Shown: positions 47,552 to 58,915, numbered from the stretch's first letter. The stretch is DNA of 64,000 nt from Lelliottia sp. WAP21 (GCF_020532665.2 NZ_JAIWPG020000016.1:33661-97660), one strand, 5' to 3'. The notes: generated by a model not told the origin, from the sequence alone. Program-made: numbers and translations.

Positions 47552-47665
47552 CCCCGGATAAACCGGGGTGCGCGAATACTGCGCCAACACCAGGGAAATC
47601 GTAGCTGTGCCTGATTTTTTGTGTTGTTTTCGCATGATGACACAGCCTTAAAATGAGGGCCGCAC
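47542..47665 (-). ncRNA. arcZ: Small RNA ArcZ
   Basis: ArcZ is an Hfq-dependent small RNA that activates rpoS translation and represses flhDC and other genes; ArcA represses it, and it in turn lowers arcB. On the minus strand the sequence starts GTGCGGCCCTC near 47665, as in E. coli. It contains the conserved 3' core GATTTCCCTGGTGTTGGCGC (47582-47601 region) and GCAGTATTCGCGCACCCCGG. It ends in a GC stem-loop (CCCCGG / CCGGGG, 47551-47568) followed by seven T residues. RNase E processing before the core would give the usual short active form. Its U-tract lies within the last codons of arcB, so the two transcripts are antisense over the 3' ends. Confidence 0.92.
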
Positions 47666-47784
47666 GCAGATAAGATAGCAAATCTTAAATGATTTGTTAC
47701 ATGAATCAGTGAAATGTGTGAAGCATACCCTTTTAATCAGAAGGATTAATAGGTAGCAGTCGGGTGCAATGAAGGAGCGACAGA

Positions 47785-48438
47785 ATGAAAAAGGTGGGTG
47801 TAGTACTCAGCGGATGCGGCGTTTACGACGGTGCAGAAATACACGAATCAGTCCTGACGCTGCTCGCGTTAGCCCGACAGGGCGCTGAAGCCGTTTGCTT
47901 TGCGCCGGATAAAAGCCAGTCTGATGTGATCAACCATCTGACGGGAGAGCCGATGGCGGAAACCCGCAACGTGCTGGTCGAAGCCGCACGCATTACGCGT
48001 GGGAAGGTGCAGCCCTTGTCTCAGGCGGTAGCGGAAGAGCTGGATGCGCTGATCGTGCCTGGTGGTTTTGGTGCCGCCAAAAATCTCAGTACCTTTGCCC
48101 GCTCAGGCAGCGACTGCCAGGTCGACAGCGCATTAAAAAATCTTGCCCTTAAGCTTCACGAAGCCGGAAAACCACTCGGCTTTATGTGTATTGCCCCCGC
48201 CATGCTGCCGAAGATTTTTGATTTTCCGCTGCGCCTGACCATCGGCACGGATATCGATACGGCAGAGCTGATTGAGGAGATGGGGGGCGAACACGTGCCT
48301 TGTCCGGTCGACGATATCGTGGTGGATGAGGACAATAAAATCGTTACCACACCGGCCTATATGCTGGCACAGGATATCGCGGAAGCCGCCACCGGCATTG
48401 ATAAGCTGGTTGAACGCGTGCTGGTACTCGCCCAGTGA
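47785..48438 (+). CDS. elbB: Isoprenoid biosynthesis protein ElbB (glyoxalase-like)
   Basis: ElbB belongs to the DJ-1/PfpI superfamily. E. coli ElbB has weak glyoxalase activity in vitro and was linked to isoprenoid (lycopene) yield; its real role is unclear. The 217 residues equal E. coli ElbB. The nucleophile elbow Cys is in GFMCIAPAM near residue 135, and a conserved Glu/Gly start is [14 protein letters not shown]. The gene overlaps mtgA by 4 bases (GTGA), which implies coupled translation. Confidence 0.94.
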   Translation: MKKVGVVLSGCGVYDGAEIHESVLTLLALARQGAEAVCFAPDKSQSDVINHLTGEPMAETRNVLVEAARITRGKVQPLSQAVAEELDALIVPGGFGAAKNLSTFARSGSDCQVDSALKNLALKLHEAGKPLGFMCIAPAMLPKIFDFPLRLTIGTDIDTAELIEEMGGEHVPCPVDDIVVDEDNKIVTTPAYMLAQDIAEAATGIDKLVERVLVLAQ

Positions 48439-49160
48439 GCAAACGACGTACTCCGCTCGCCTGGGTAAAGCGTATCTTGCTTCGTCTGGTGCTGTTTTTC
48501 GTCGTCCTGTGGGGCGGCGGTATTGCCCTCTTTAGCGTGCTGCCTGTGCCGTTTTCAGCGGTGATGGTTGAACGTCAGCTTGGTGAATGGCTGACCGGCA
48601 ATTTCAGCTACGTGGCGCACTCTGACTGGGTGAGTATGGATGAGATCTCCCCGTGGATGGGGCTGGCAGCGATCGCCGCAGAAGACCAAAAATTCCCGGA
48701 GCACTGGGGCTTTGACGTTGCGGCGATCGAGAAAGCGCTGGCGCATAATGAGCGAAATGAAACGCGGGTGCGCGGGGCGTCGACGCTTTCACAGCAAACG
48801 GCGAAGAACCTGTTTTTATGGGATGGACGTAGCTGGTTGCGTAAAGGGCTGGAAGCTGGCCTGACGGTGGGTATCGAGACCGTGTGGAGCAAGAAACGCA
48901 TTCTGACGGTGTATTTAAATATCGCGGAATTTGGTGATGGTGTGTTTGGAGTGGAAGCGGCGGCTCAGCGGTACTTCAATAAGCCCGCCAGCCGACTGAC
49001 GATGTCAGAAGCCGCTTTATTAGCCGCGGTGTTGCCCAATCCTATTCGTTTCAAAGCCAATGCGCCGTCAGGCTATGTTCGCAGCCGTCAGGCGTGGATC
49101 CTGCGGCAGATGCGACAGCTGGGTGGCGAAAGCTTTATGGCAAGCAATCAGCTGATGTAG
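48435..49160 (+). CDS. mtgA: Monofunctional peptidoglycan glycosyltransferase MtgA
   Basis: MtgA polymerises lipid II into glycan strands without a transpeptidase domain (GT51 family) and interacts with PBP3, FtsW and FtsN at the division site. The product has 241 residues from GTG 48435. One N-terminal transmembrane helix (about 13-36) anchors the periplasmic catalytic domain. GT51 motifs are clear: [12 protein letters not shown] with the catalytic Glu, [16 protein letters not shown], and [15 protein letters not shown]. It ends 3 bases before the convergent npr. Confidence 0.96.
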   Translation: MSKRRTPLAWVKRILLRLVLFFVVLWGGGIALFSVLPVPFSAVMVERQLGEWLTGNFSYVAHSDWVSMDEISPWMGLAAIAAEDQKFPEHWGFDVAAIEKALAHNERNETRVRGASTLSQQTAKNLFLWDGRSWLRKGLEAGLTVGIETVWSKKRILTVYLNIAEFGDGVFGVEAAAQRYFNKPASRLTMSEAALLAAVLPNPIRFKANAPSGYVRSRQAWILRQMRQLGGESFMASNQLM

Positions 49161-49163
49161 GAC

Positions 49164-49436
49164 CTAGTCCTCATCAAATCCGGCATTGAACAGCGCCACC
49201 ACGGCAGCCAGCGCCTCTTCTTCCTGGGGGCCGGTGGCCTCCACTTCTATCTGACGGCCCTTAGCAGAATCAAGCATCAACAGCGCAATCACGCTGTTGG
49301 CTTCTGCTTCGGTGCCTTCATCGTTGCGCAGCAGCACTTCTGCATCAAACCCCTGCATCAGTTCAAACAGCTTCATTGCCGGGCGTGCATGCATGCCCAG
49401 CTTGTTGGTGATCTCAACGGTGTGTTTTACGGTCAT
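49164..49436 (-). CDS. ptsO: Phosphocarrier protein NPr (PtsO)
   Basis: NPr is the HPr-like carrier of the nitrogen PTS, moving phosphate from PtsP (EI-Ntr) to PtsN (EIIA-Ntr). The 90 residues match E. coli NPr. The phosphorylated His16 is in [11 protein letters not shown], and the regulatory-site region with [15 protein letters not shown] is conserved. Its start overlaps the rapZ stop by 4 bases. It also regulates LpxD activity in E. coli. Confidence 0.96.
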   Translation of the reverse strand: MTVKHTVEITNKLGMHARPAMKLFELMQGFDAEVLLRNDEGTEAEANSVIALLMLDSAKGRQIEVEATGPQEEEALAAVVALFNAGFDED

Positions 49437-50287
49437 GTTTTACGTTTTTCCAGCGTGCGATGACGTGACTGAACGTTCTTGCCGCGTGAACGGAAGTAAT
49501 CGGCCAGCTGTTCGGCAATATATACCGAGCGATGTTTACCGCCAGTACAGCCGATAGCGACGGTCAGATAGCTGCGATTATTTGTCTCGAGCATAGGTAA
49601 CCATAGCTCAAGGTAGCTACGCGTCTGGTAAATAAAATTGTGTACTTCTGTGTGCCTGTCGAGGAACGCAGCCACGGGCTTGTCCAGACCGGTCATTGGA
49701 CGCAGTTTCGGGTCCCAGTGCGGGTTTGGCAGGAAACGAACGTCGAAAACGTAATCGGCATCGATAGGGATGCCGTGTTTGAACCCGAAGGATTCGAACA
49801 CCATGGTCAGCTCGCGCTCACGTTTGCCCAGCAGGCGCGTACGCAGCATCTCCGCCAGTTCATGGACGGACATTTCCGAGGTATCGACGATCAGATCGGC
49901 GCGGGATCGCAAAGGCTCAAGCAGATCGCTCTCTTCGTCAATGGCGCTCTCCAGCGACAGGTTTTTACTGGAAAGGGGATGCAAACGACGGGTATCGCTG
50001 TAACGGCGAATCAGCGTATTGCGGTCTGCGTCCAGGAACAGCAACTGCGGCGAGAAGTTCTCGGGCAGGCTGCTCATTGCCTGTTCAAAGATTTCCGGGG
50101 ATTCCGGCATATTACGCACATCGATACTGACGGCAGCAGAGATTTGTCTGTCCGCCAGCGTCCGGGCCAGATCAGGCAACAGGACAACCGGCAGGTTATC
50201 CACGCAGTAAAATCCCATATCTTCCAGCGCACGCAGGGCCACGGATTTCCCCGACCCAGAACGACCGCTGACGATCATCAGCACCAT
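49433..50287 (-). CDS. rapZ: RNase adapter protein RapZ
   Basis: RapZ binds the small RNA GlmZ and presents it to RNase E. When glucosamine-6-phosphate is scarce, GlmY titrates RapZ, GlmZ survives and glmS is translated. The 284 residues equal E. coli RapZ. Walker A GRSGSGKS (8-15) and the Walker B-like region are in the N-terminal kinase-like domain. The C-terminal domain (about 155-284) senses the metabolite and binds RNA ([16 protein letters not shown]), ending in the basic tail [10 protein letters not shown]. It lies between ptsN and npr, as usual. Confidence 0.97.
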   Translation of the reverse strand: MVLMIVSGRSGSGKSVALRALEDMGFYCVDNLPVVLLPDLARTLADRQISAAVSIDVRNMPESPEIFEQAMSSLPENFSPQLLFLDADRNTLIRRYSDTRRLHPLSSKNLSLESAIDEESDLLEPLRSRADLIVDTSEMSVHELAEMLRTRLLGKRERELTMVFESFGFKHGIPIDADYVFDVRFLPNPHWDPKLRPMTGLDKPVAAFLDRHTEVHNFIYQTRSYLELWLPMLETNNRSYLTVAIGCTGGKHRSVYIAEQLADYFRSRGKNVQSRHRTLEKRKT

Positions 50288-50332
50288 GTTCCGTTTCTCC
50301 TCAGGACAACAGATAGGAAGGCCATCTCCTGA

Positions 50333-50824
50333 TTACGCATCATCCTGATTGCCTTCTGTTTCCGTGATGATGTGATACAGCTCCTCATCGCTCTGGGCGG
50401 CGCGCAGACGTCGACAGATGGTTTTATCCGCCAGACGCTTTGCCACCAGGGAGAGCGTATGCAAATGTGTTTTTGTCTGATCGGCTGGCACCAGCAGAGC
50501 AAAGAGCAGATCGACAGGCTGGTTATCGATGGCATCAAACGCAATCGGTGTTTCCAGCTGCACGAACACGCCCACGGCTCGCAGGGTGTCTTCTTCCAGC
50601 TTACCGTGTGGAATGGCGATACCGTTACCGATCCCGGTACTGCCCATTTTTTCACGCGTCAGGATGGCTTCAAAAACCACCTGTGGCGGCAGACCTAACT
50701 GTTTTGCCGCCAGTTCGCTGATAATTTCCAGCGCACGTTTTTTACTCTGGCAGTGAACGGCACTGCGGGTACATTCCTGGTTCAGGACATTGCTCAATTG
50801 AAGAGCGGAATCGTTGTTCATCAT
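50333..50824 (-). CDS. ptsN: Nitrogen regulatory protein EIIA-Ntr (PtsN)
   Basis: PtsN is the terminal phosphate acceptor of the nitrogen PTS. It does not transport sugar; its dephosphorylated form controls potassium uptake through TrkA and KdpD and other targets. The 163 residues match E. coli. The phosphorylated His73 is in GIAIPHGKLEED. The gene follows hpf and a hairpin, and precedes rapZ, in the rpoN-linked cluster. Confidence 0.97.
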   Translation of the reverse strand: MMNNDSALQLSNVLNQECTRSAVHCQSKKRALEIISELAAKQLGLPPQVVFEAILTREKMGSTGIGNGIAIPHGKLEEDTLRAVGVFVQLETPIAFDAIDNQPVDLLFALLVPADQTKTHLHTLSLVAKRLADKTICRRLRAAQSDEELYHIITETEGNQDDA

Positions 50825-50852
50825 AATTTCACCTAAGCGCTAACTGTACAAA

Positions 50853-50877
50853 GGCCTGTTGTGCTTAACAACAGGCC
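50853..50877 (-). terminator. Intercistronic hairpin between hpf and ptsN
   Basis: A 10-bp perfect stem (GGCCTGTTGT 50853-50862, ACAACAGGCC 50868-50877) with a 5-base loop stands in the 81-base gap. Only three T residues follow on the minus strand, so it is more likely a partial terminator or processing site within the rpoN operon. Confidence 0.6.
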
Positions 50878-50905
50878 GTCCTGCACCCGTTAACTGCCCG
50901 GACAA

Positions 50906-51193
50906 TTAGTGTTGTTTCAGTTTATCTTTATGTTTATTAAGCTGTCGCGCAAGCTTGTCAATCAAGCCGTCGATAGCCGCGTACATGTCTTGCCCTTCCG
51001 CACTGGCATGAAGTTCGCCCCCATTAACATGGAGGGTTGCATCCGAGATGTGAGTCACTTTCTCCACTTTCAACACAATGTAGACCTGATTAATTCTTTC
51101 GAAATACTGCTCAAGTTTCGCAAACTTCGTGTTTAAAAAGTCGCGTAAAGCCTCAGTGATTTCGACGTTTTGTCCAGTGATGTTGAGCTGCAT
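50906..51193 (-). CDS. hpf: Ribosome hibernation promoting factor (short HPF)
   Basis: HPF binds the small subunit in stationary phase and, with RMF, forms 100S ribosome dimers. The product is 95 residues from ATG 51193 (MQLNITGQNVEITE), as in E. coli; an in-frame start at 51277 lies inside the rpoN end region and is rejected. The basic surface KVEKVTHISDATLH and the C-terminal KLARQLNKHKDKLKQH are typical of the short form. It sits 22 bases after rpoN. Confidence 0.96.
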   Translation of the reverse strand: MQLNITGQNVEITEALRDFLNTKFAKLEQYFERINQVYIVLKVEKVTHISDATLHVNGGELHASAEGQDMYAAIDGLIDKLARQLNKHKDKLKQH

Positions 51194-51215
51194 AGTGTCT
51201 TCCTTATCGGTTGAG

Positions 51216-52649
51216 TCAGACCAGTTGTTTACGCTGGTTTGACGGCGGAATGGATAAAGACTCTCGATACTTTGCAACAGTACGGCGTGCCACCATGATA
51301 CCCTGATCGGACAGCATGGTGGTTAACTTACTGTCACTCAGTGGCTTCGCGGGGTTTTCCGCGGCGATCAACTTCTTCACCAGTGCGCGAATGGCCGTTG
51401 ACGAGGCTTCGCCACCGCCTTCGGTATTCACGTGGCTGGAGAAGAAATACTTAAGCTCAAAAATACCGCGTGGACTGTGCAGATACTTCTGCGTGGTCAC
51501 GCGGGAAATAGTCGATTCATGCATCTCGACGGCCTGAGCAATGTCCGCCAGCACCATCGGTTTCATAAACTCTTCGCCCTGCTCAAAGAACGCCTGCTGC
51601 TGTTCAACAATACAGCGGCTGACGCGGAGCAGCGTATCATTTCGGCTCTCCAGACTTTTGATCAACCATCGCGCTTCCTGAAGGTTGCTGCGAATATATT
51701 GATTATCGGAGTCGTTGCGCACGCTGGTGCACATGGAGGCATATTGTTGATTGATTTGCAGACGGGGGATGCTGTCGGAGTTTAATTCTACGGTCCAGTG
51801 ACCGTTATGTTTTCGCACCAGCACATCCGGAATCACGTATTCCGGTTCACCGGTCTGGATTGACTGGCCGGGGCGGGGATCAAGCGACTGAATCAGATCC
51901 ACCGCTTCCTTCAGCACCTCTTCTTTTAACCGCGTGACGCGCATCAGAGAGCGGAAGTCATGGTTCGCCAGCAGATCCAGGTGTTCGCTGATGATAAGCC
52001 GCGCTTCGTTAATTCGGGGCGTCTCTTTCGCAAACTGAGAAAGCTGAATGAGCAAGCAATCGCGCAGATCTTTGGCGGCAACGCCGATGGGATCAAAGCG
52101 CTGGACGCGCTTAAGCACCGCCTCTATCTCTTCCATCTCGATGTCGCTATTGCCAATACTTTCCAGTATTTCGTCGAGGGTGACGGTCAAATAGCCTGTG
52201 TCATCGACGGCATCGACAATGGACGTTGCAATCGCACGATCGGTTTCGGTAAACGGCGTCAGCCCCACCTGCCACATCAGGTAATCCTGTAAAGACTGGG
52301 TGGTTTCGCCCTGATAAACCGGTAGCTCGTCATCCTGATAGTCGGCGCGCGTGCCTGAGGGGGTGCCAGCGGTGTAAATTTCATCCCAGCTTGCATCCAG
52401 CGGCAGTTCGTCCGGCATCTCATGTTGCTCAAGGGCATCTGCCGTATCGAGCGTTTCGGTGTCTTGCTTTTCCTGGGTTTCTACTTCGTCATGAAGATCG
52501 GTTTGCTCCAGCAACGGATTGCTGTCCAGGGCCTGCTGGAGTTCCTGCTGGAGTTCTAACGTGGACAGTTGCAACAGACGAATCGCCTGTTGTAACTGAG
52601 GCGTCATCGCCAACTGCTGGCTGAGCCTTAATTGCAAACCTTGCTTCAT
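51216..52649 (-). CDS. rpoN: RNA polymerase sigma-54 factor RpoN
   Basis: RpoN directs polymerase to promoters with -24/-12 elements and needs AAA+ activators; it serves nitrogen assimilation, formate metabolism and other systems. The 477 residues match E. coli RpoN. Region I is glutamine- and leucine-rich ([24 protein letters not shown] would be its core, residues 10-33) and an acidic region II follows (about 55-110). The C-terminal helix-turn-helix and the RpoN box [12 protein letters not shown], which binds the -24 element, are intact. Confidence 0.97.
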   Translation of the reverse strand: MKQGLQLRLSQQLAMTPQLQQAIRLLQLSTLELQQELQQALDSNPLLEQTDLHDEVETQEKQDTETLDTADALEQHEMPDELPLDASWDEIYTAGTPSGTRADYQDDELPVYQGETTQSLQDYLMWQVGLTPFTETDRAIATSIVDAVDDTGYLTVTLDEILESIGNSDIEMEEIEAVLKRVQRFDPIGVAAKDLRDCLLIQLSQFAKETPRINEARLIISEHLDLLANHDFRSLMRVTRLKEEVLKEAVDLIQSLDPRPGQSIQTGEPEYVIPDVLVRKHNGHWTVELNSDSIPRLQINQQYASMCTSVRNDSDNQYIRSNLQEARWLIKSLESRNDTLLRVSRCIVEQQQAFFEQGEEFMKPMVLADIAQAVEMHESTISRVTTQKYLHSPRGIFELKYFFSSHVNTEGGGEASSTAIRALVKKLIAAENPAKPLSDSKLTTMLSDQGIMVARRTVAKYRESLSIPPSNQRKQLV

Positions 52650-52696
52650 GTTCAGGGCGTTTTTCTCCGCTTTAGCGTGACGTAACCTCTACCCTA

Positions 52697-53422
52697 TCAG
52701 AGTCTGAAGTCTTCCCCAAGGTACACGCGCTTAACATGTTCATCTTCGAGAATTTCCAGCGGGGTACCATGGGCAATCAGATGGCCCTGGCTGACGATAT
52801 AAGCGCGTTCACACACGGCCAGTGTTTCACGCACGTTATGGTCAGTAATCAGCACACCGAGGCCGCTGTCGCGCAAATGCTCGATAATGCGCTTGATGTC
52901 GATAACGGAAATAGGGTCAACGCCCGCGAAGGGTTCATCCAGCAAAATAAATTTAGGGTTAGCCGCCAGTGCGCGGGCAATTTCTACGCGACGACGTTCA
53001 CCCCCGGAGAGCGCCTGACCCATGCTGTCGCGCAGGTGCTCAATATGGAACTCTTCCATCAGCTCGTTCGCGCGATCGGTACGCTGTTCTGCGGTCAGAT
53101 CGTCACGGATCTGCAGAACCGCCATCAGGTTATCAAAAACGCTCAAGCGGCGGAAAATGGAGGCTTCCTGCGGCAGATAGCCAATACCGCGACGGGCACG
53201 CGCATGCAGCGGCAGCAGGCTGATATCGTCATCATCAATGATGATATTACCCGCATCGCGAGACACAATGCCGACGACCATGTAAAAGGTGGTTGTTTTA
53301 CCTGCACCGTTCGGCCCTAACAGACCCACAATCTCGCCAGAGTTAACGGTCAGACTGACATCTTCTACTACGCGACGGCCCTTGTAGGCTTTTGCGAGAT
53401 TTTTTGCAGTTAATGTTGCCAT
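52697..53422 (-). CDS. lptB: LPS export ATPase LptB
   Basis: LptB is the cytoplasmic ATPase that drives LPS extraction with LptF and LptG. The 241 residues equal E. coli LptB. Walker A is GPNGAGKTT (about 36-44), the ABC signature is LSGGERRR, Walker B is [12 protein letters not shown] and the switch His is in LITDHNVRE. It follows lptA by 6 bases. lptB lies about 8 kb from lptG here, because of the translocated block; in E. coli the two loci are more than 1 Mb apart. Confidence 0.97.
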   Translation of the reverse strand: MATLTAKNLAKAYKGRRVVEDVSLTVNSGEIVGLLGPNGAGKTTTFYMVVGIVSRDAGNIIIDDDDISLLPLHARARRGIGYLPQEASIFRRLSVFDNLMAVLQIRDDLTAEQRTDRANELMEEFHIEHLRDSMGQALSGGERRRVEIARALAANPKFILLDEPFAGVDPISVIDIKRIIEHLRDSGLGVLITDHNVRETLAVCERAYIVSQGHLIAHGTPLEILEDEHVKRVYLGEDFRL

Positions 53423-53428
53423 AACGGA

Positions 53429-53983
53429 TTAGTTACTCTTCTTCTGTGCTGGGGCCTGCTCTTTGCTCTTATCCTGCAGCTGAGACGGTACAAGCACGGT
53501 TGTTACGCGTCGGCCTTTCTCGCTGTAGGCCTGCATTTTTTGTTCTTTCACCAGATACGTGATCTTGTCGCCAGTGATATTGCTATCAAGCTGCTCCAGG
53601 AACGCGTTGCCGGTCAGGATCACCAGATCTTTTTCCAGCTCATAGTGCATATGGGAAGCGCGGCCTTTGACCGGCTTACCGTTATCCTGCATCTGGTAGA
53701 ACGTGGCAGGATTACCGTAGCCATCAATGATCTCTTTGCCCTGTTCACCGCCAGGACGCGTCACCACAACCTTATCGGCATTAATTTTGATGGTGCCCTG
53801 GGTCATCACGACGTTGCCCGTAAAGGTCACCACATTGCCTTGCATATCAAGCGACTGGGTGTCGGATTCGATATGAATGGGCTGTTCAGTGTCACCGGTA
53901 ACCGCAAGAGCGGGAAGACTGGCAGCCAACAGCGCACTGGCGATGATAAAGTTAAGGCTGAGTTTGTTTGTTTTGAATTTCAT
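53429..53983 (-). CDS. lptA: LPS transport periplasmic bridge protein LptA
   Basis: LptA forms the periplasmic beta-jellyroll bridge that carries LPS from LptC to LptD. The product is 184 residues (185 in E. coli) from ATG 53983 (MKFKTNKLSLNF). A signal peptide covers about 1-27 (ending LPALA-VTGD). The OstA domain repeats appear as QGNVVTFTGNVVMTQGTIKINADKV. Its start lies 32 bases inside lptC, so expression is coupled. Confidence 0.96.
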   Translation of the reverse strand: MKFKTNKLSLNFIIASALLAASLPALAVTGDTEQPIHIESDTQSLDMQGNVVTFTGNVVMTQGTIKINADKVVVTRPGGEQGKEIIDGYGNPATFYQMQDNGKPVKGRASHMHYELEKDLVILTGNAFLEQLDSNITGDKITYLVKEQKMQAYSEKGRRVTTVLVPSQLQDKSKEQAPAQKKSN

Positions 53984-54527
53984 AGGAGGTTCTAACCTTT
54001 TCAATCAGCTCGGCGTTTTTGCTGCGTAAGTTCCCGCGCATTCTCATACCGCTGGAATTAAATGTTGTACCGTACAATGTCACCAGATCCTGCGACGTCA
54101 CATCCTGGGTGACCAGGTTAATCTGGGCATTGTCCGTCGTAATCTTGCGTAACTGGGAGTCTGCGGTCAGGGCATTGACTTCGACATGACCATACAGATA
54201 AAGCATACGGTCATTCGTCAATTTAGCCCGATCTGATTTGATCGACCACGTTGGCACTTTATTGGTGTCAAATGTCGTCATTACCGGTTGGGTAAACCAC
54301 GACACACCTTCTTCGGAAAAATGTTCAACATGTTGGGCAATCAGGCGATAGTTTAAAGCCCCTTCAGGGCTGTAAACCACCGTATCACTGTGATCGCTCT
54401 TATAGGTTGGGTCACTGTTGTTGACCACATCCGGCTGCGTGTCGTCGTTATCGGCAATATTCACGCCAATCAAAATCAGTGCGACCAACACAAGCAGAAG
54501 GGTAATCCAACGTCTGGTTTTACTCAT
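53952..54527 (-). CDS. lptC: LPS transport protein LptC
   Basis: LptC is a bitopic inner-membrane protein that receives LPS from LptBFG and hands it to LptA. The 191 residues equal E. coli LptC. A single N-terminal helix (about 7-25, WITLLLVLVALILIGVNI) is followed by a periplasmic jellyroll, with the conserved stretch YLYGHVEVNALTADSQLRKI. It overlaps kdsC by 4 bases upstream and lptA by 32 bases downstream. Confidence 0.96.
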   Translation of the reverse strand: MSKTRRWITLLLVLVALILIGVNIADNDDTQPDVVNNSDPTYKSDHSDTVVYSPEGALNYRLIAQHVEHFSEEGVSWFTQPVMTTFDTNKVPTWSIKSDRAKLTNDRMLYLYGHVEVNALTADSQLRKITTDNAQINLVTQDVTSQDLVTLYGTTFNSSGMRMRGNLRSKNAELIEKVRTSYEIQNKQTQP

Positions 54528-55090
54528 ATCGATTGCCCTTTGGCTTCATCAAGCTTGCCTTGCGCCAGCAATAATAGATCGCACACTTCACGCACCGCAC
54601 CACGACCGCCGTTAATCCGGGTGACATAGTCAGCGCGCGGGATCAGCAGGGGATGGGCATCCGCCACCGCAACGCTTAATCCCACTTCTGCCATCACGGG
54701 CCAGTCAATCAGATCGTCTCCGACATAGGCCACATTTTGCGGATCAATAGCCAGCTTCGCCAGCAAATCTTTAAACGCGCCCATTTTGTCGGACTGCCCC
54801 TGATAGAGATGGGTAATCCCCAGCGTTTCACAACGATCTTCTACCAGTTTAGCCTTTCGCCCGGTGATGATAGCAACGTCGATTCCGGAGGTGAGGGCAC
54901 AGCGAATTCCGTAGCCATCGCGGACGTTAAACGCTTTCAGCTCTTCACCGTTGTTACCCATGTAAATCAGGCCATCGGAAAGGACGCCATCTACATCGAG
55001 GATCAGCAGGCGAATTTTTTCGGCCTGGGAGATCATCTGGTGACTTACCGGACCATAACAGGTTGCAAGGGATGCACCCGCATTACTCAT
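54524..55090 (-). CDS. kdsC: 3-deoxy-D-manno-octulosonate 8-phosphate phosphatase KdsC
   Basis: KdsC removes phosphate from Kdo-8-phosphate to give Kdo for the LPS core. It is a tetrameric HAD-superfamily phosphatase of 188 residues, reading from ATG 55090 (MSNAGASLATCYG). The nucleophile motif LDVDGVLSDG (about 34-43), the TGRK motif and the third motif YVGDDLIDWPVM are present. The gene follows kdsD by 14 bases. Confidence 0.97.
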   Translation of the reverse strand: MSNAGASLATCYGPVSHQMISQAEKIRLLILDVDGVLSDGLIYMGNNGEELKAFNVRDGYGIRCALTSGIDVAIITGRKAKLVEDRCETLGITHLYQGQSDKMGAFKDLLAKLAIDPQNVAYVGDDLIDWPVMAEVGLSVAVADAHPLLIPRADYVTRINGGRGAVREVCDLLLLAQGKLDEAKGQSI

Positions 55091-55104
55091 TGTCTTATCC
55101 TTCA

Positions 55105-56091
55105 TTACACTACGCCTGCGCGCAGAAGATCATGCATATGTACCACACCCAGCAACTGGTCGCCATCGGCAACCATGACGGAGGTGATGTGGCGGGATTG
55201 CATCAGGTTCAGCACATCCACAGCCAGTGTACCGGGACGGACACGGATTCCGCCTTCAGTCATTACATCAATAATACCGAGGGAACGGACGTCAACCCCC
55301 ATATCAAAGACACGACGCAGGTCGCCATCGGTGAAGATACCTTCAATCTTCATCGTGTCATCACATATCACGGTCATACCGAGATTTTTGCGGGTGATTT
55401 CCAGCAACGCATCACGCAACGAAGCGTCTTTGCTGACGTGTGGGATCTCATCACCCGTGTGCATAATATCGTTAACGCGAAGCAACAGCTTGCGTCCCAG
55501 CGCCCCGCCAGGGTGAGAGAGCGCAAAATCCTCTGGCGTAAAGCCACGCGCTTCCAGTAAGGCAACCGCGAGGGCGTCGCCCATGACCAGCGCGGCAGTG
55601 GTGCTGGACGTGGGGGCCAGGCCCAGCGGGCAGGCTTCTTTCGGTACTTTGACGCACAGATGCACATCTGCTGCCCGCGCCATGCTGCTTTCTGGACGGC
55701 TGGTCATACAGATAAGCGGAACGTGCAGCCGTTTTAACACCGGAATCAGGGCCAGAATCTCATTGGATTCACCGGAGTTGGAGAGGGCAATCACCACATC
55801 CTGCGGCGTTACCATCCCCAAATCTCCGTGTGCGGCTTCACCGGGATGCACAAAGAAAGAAGAGGTGCCGGTACTGGCAAACGTCGCGGCCATTTTACGG
55901 CCAATATGGCCTGACTTGCCCATTCCCATCACCACGACTTTGCCGGCGCAATGGAATATTTTCTCACAGGCCCGCGTAAAGTCCTGATTGATGTATTGAT
56001 CTAACTGCGCCAGACCTTCACGTTCAATCTCCAGAACGTCTTTGCCTGCTTTCTGAAAGTCAAAACCCGGCTGCAATTCTTGTTGCGACAT
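55105..56091 (-). CDS. kdsD: D-arabinose 5-phosphate isomerase KdsD
   Basis: KdsD converts ribulose-5-phosphate to arabinose-5-phosphate, the first committed step of Kdo synthesis. The 328 residues equal E. coli KdsD. The SIS domain (about 35-190) has VVMGMGKSGHIGRKMAATF and TSSFFVHPGEAAHGDLGM. Two CBS domains follow (about 205-325; NDIMHTGDEIPHV and TEGGIRVRPGTLAVDVLNLM). It is 12 bases after yrbG on the same strand. Confidence 0.97.
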   Translation of the reverse strand: MSQQELQPGFDFQKAGKDVLEIEREGLAQLDQYINQDFTRACEKIFHCAGKVVVMGMGKSGHIGRKMAATFASTGTSSFFVHPGEAAHGDLGMVTPQDVVIALSNSGESNEILALIPVLKRLHVPLICMTSRPESSMARAADVHLCVKVPKEACPLGLAPTSSTTAALVMGDALAVALLEARGFTPEDFALSHPGGALGRKLLLRVNDIMHTGDEIPHVSKDASLRDALLEITRKNLGMTVICDDTMKIEGIFTDGDLRRVFDMGVDVRSLGIIDVMTEGGIRVRPGTLAVDVLNLMQSRHITSVMVADGDQLLGVVHMHDLLRAGVV

Positions 56092-56103
56092 AATGCGTTT
56101 CCG

Positions 56104-57081
56104 TTACCCAGTGAGAAGAGGCGACAGCCAGTAAAGCATCGCCATCCATACGATAAACCCACCTACAAGCAGTGCGCCTGCTCCTTTACCTATCTGCTGT
56201 TTGCGCCGCCAACAGAGCAGGGCAAAAATGACGCTCACCAACAACATCACGCCGTAATCACGCGTGAAGGCCAGCGGGTTGAATGCACCTGGCGCAATCA
56301 GCGCGGGTAAGCCCAATACGATGGCGACGTTAAAAATATTCGAACCGATGATATTGCCAATGGCGATATCATCCTCACCTTTGCGTGCCCCCGCGATGGC
56401 CGTTGCCAGCTCCGGCAGGCTGGTACCAATCGCAATAACGGTGAGACCAATCGTTAATTCGCTTATGGCAAAGTAGTTCGCCAGAACCGTGGCATTATCC
56501 ATCACCATTCGGGTCGCCATCGGCATAATAATCAGCGCCACGCCCAGCCACAGTAATGCGACAGGTAAGGTGCCTTCGCGCGGCAGTTCGGCAACCTGCT
56601 CACGCGTCAGGCTGTCATTGCCCTGTTTTTCAGCCAGTCGGGCGATTTTGACAATATACAGCAGCCAAATCACGGCCAGCGCCAGCAATAGCAGCCCGTC
56701 ATAAAACGTTAATTGCCCATCATAAAGCACATAGCCGGCAAGTAGACTAACAATTAACATTAGCGGCAATTCGCGGCGCAGAACATCGGAATGCACGCGA
56801 AATGGATGCAACAGTGCTGCAAGGCCAAGAATCAATAAAATGTTAACAATGTTCGAGCCAATCGCGGTACCGATCGCAAGGTCAATTTGCCCGTGCAGGG
56901 AGGCGGTGGCAGAGACGATAATTTCAGGAAGCGAGGTTCCGATGCTGACAACGGTCATGCCGATGATTAACGGCGGCATGCCGAATAGACGACAGAGAAT
57001 AGAGGCCGCGAACACCAGACGGTCAGCACTGTAGACCACCAAAAGTAAACCAATAATTAACAGTGCTGTCGCTAAAAGCAT
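56104..57081 (-). CDS. yrbG: Sodium/calcium exchanger-family protein YrbG
   Basis: YrbG is an inner-membrane protein of the calcium/cation antiporter (CaCA) family; its physiological substrate in enterobacteria is not settled. The product is 325 residues from ATG 57081 (MLLATALLIIGLLL), the E. coli length. The two inverted alpha-repeats are visible: VVSIGTSLPEIIVS near residue 45 and IAIGTSLPELATAIAG near 210. About ten membrane helices are predicted by eye. It is the first gene of the yrbG-kds-lpt-rpoN run and is divergent from mlaF. Confidence 0.95.
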   Translation of the reverse strand: MLLATALLIIGLLLVVYSADRLVFAASILCRLFGMPPLIIGMTVVSIGTSLPEIIVSATASLHGQIDLAIGTAIGSNIVNILLILGLAALLHPFRVHSDVLRRELPLMLIVSLLAGYVLYDGQLTFYDGLLLLALAVIWLLYIVKIARLAEKQGNDSLTREQVAELPREGTLPVALLWLGVALIIMPMATRMVMDNATVLANYFAISELTIGLTVIAIGTSLPELATAIAGARKGEDDIAIGNIIGSNIFNVAIVLGLPALIAPGAFNPLAFTRDYGVMLLVSVIFALLCWRRKQQIGKGAGALLVGGFIVWMAMLYWLSPLLTG

Positions 57082-57308
57082 CAAAAGTCCTTTCTTCAGG
57101 TATACTCGCGGGTCCACTGAGAGGCGATCTCAGGCGCGGTATACAGTCTGTAGACGTAACGAATTCCTAATTTTGACTTTATGCGCCGGAAAAGTAAAAC
57201 AAATGCCAGCTTTCGCTAACCCGTGCAGGCAATATTCTGTAAAAATGCTGGGTTCAAGGCTGAATTACACGCCATGCTTAATCTGTAGGCGATTGAAAGG
57301 AAGGATAG

Positions 57309-58911
<1,603 letters not shown>

Positions 58912-58915
58912 GGTC

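Noticed and set aside
51194..51277. Longer hpf reading frame of 123 codons (possible long-form HPF)
   Set aside because: The extra 28 residues are at the N-terminus and overlap the rpoN 3' end; long HPF forms differ by a C-terminal domain, which is absent.
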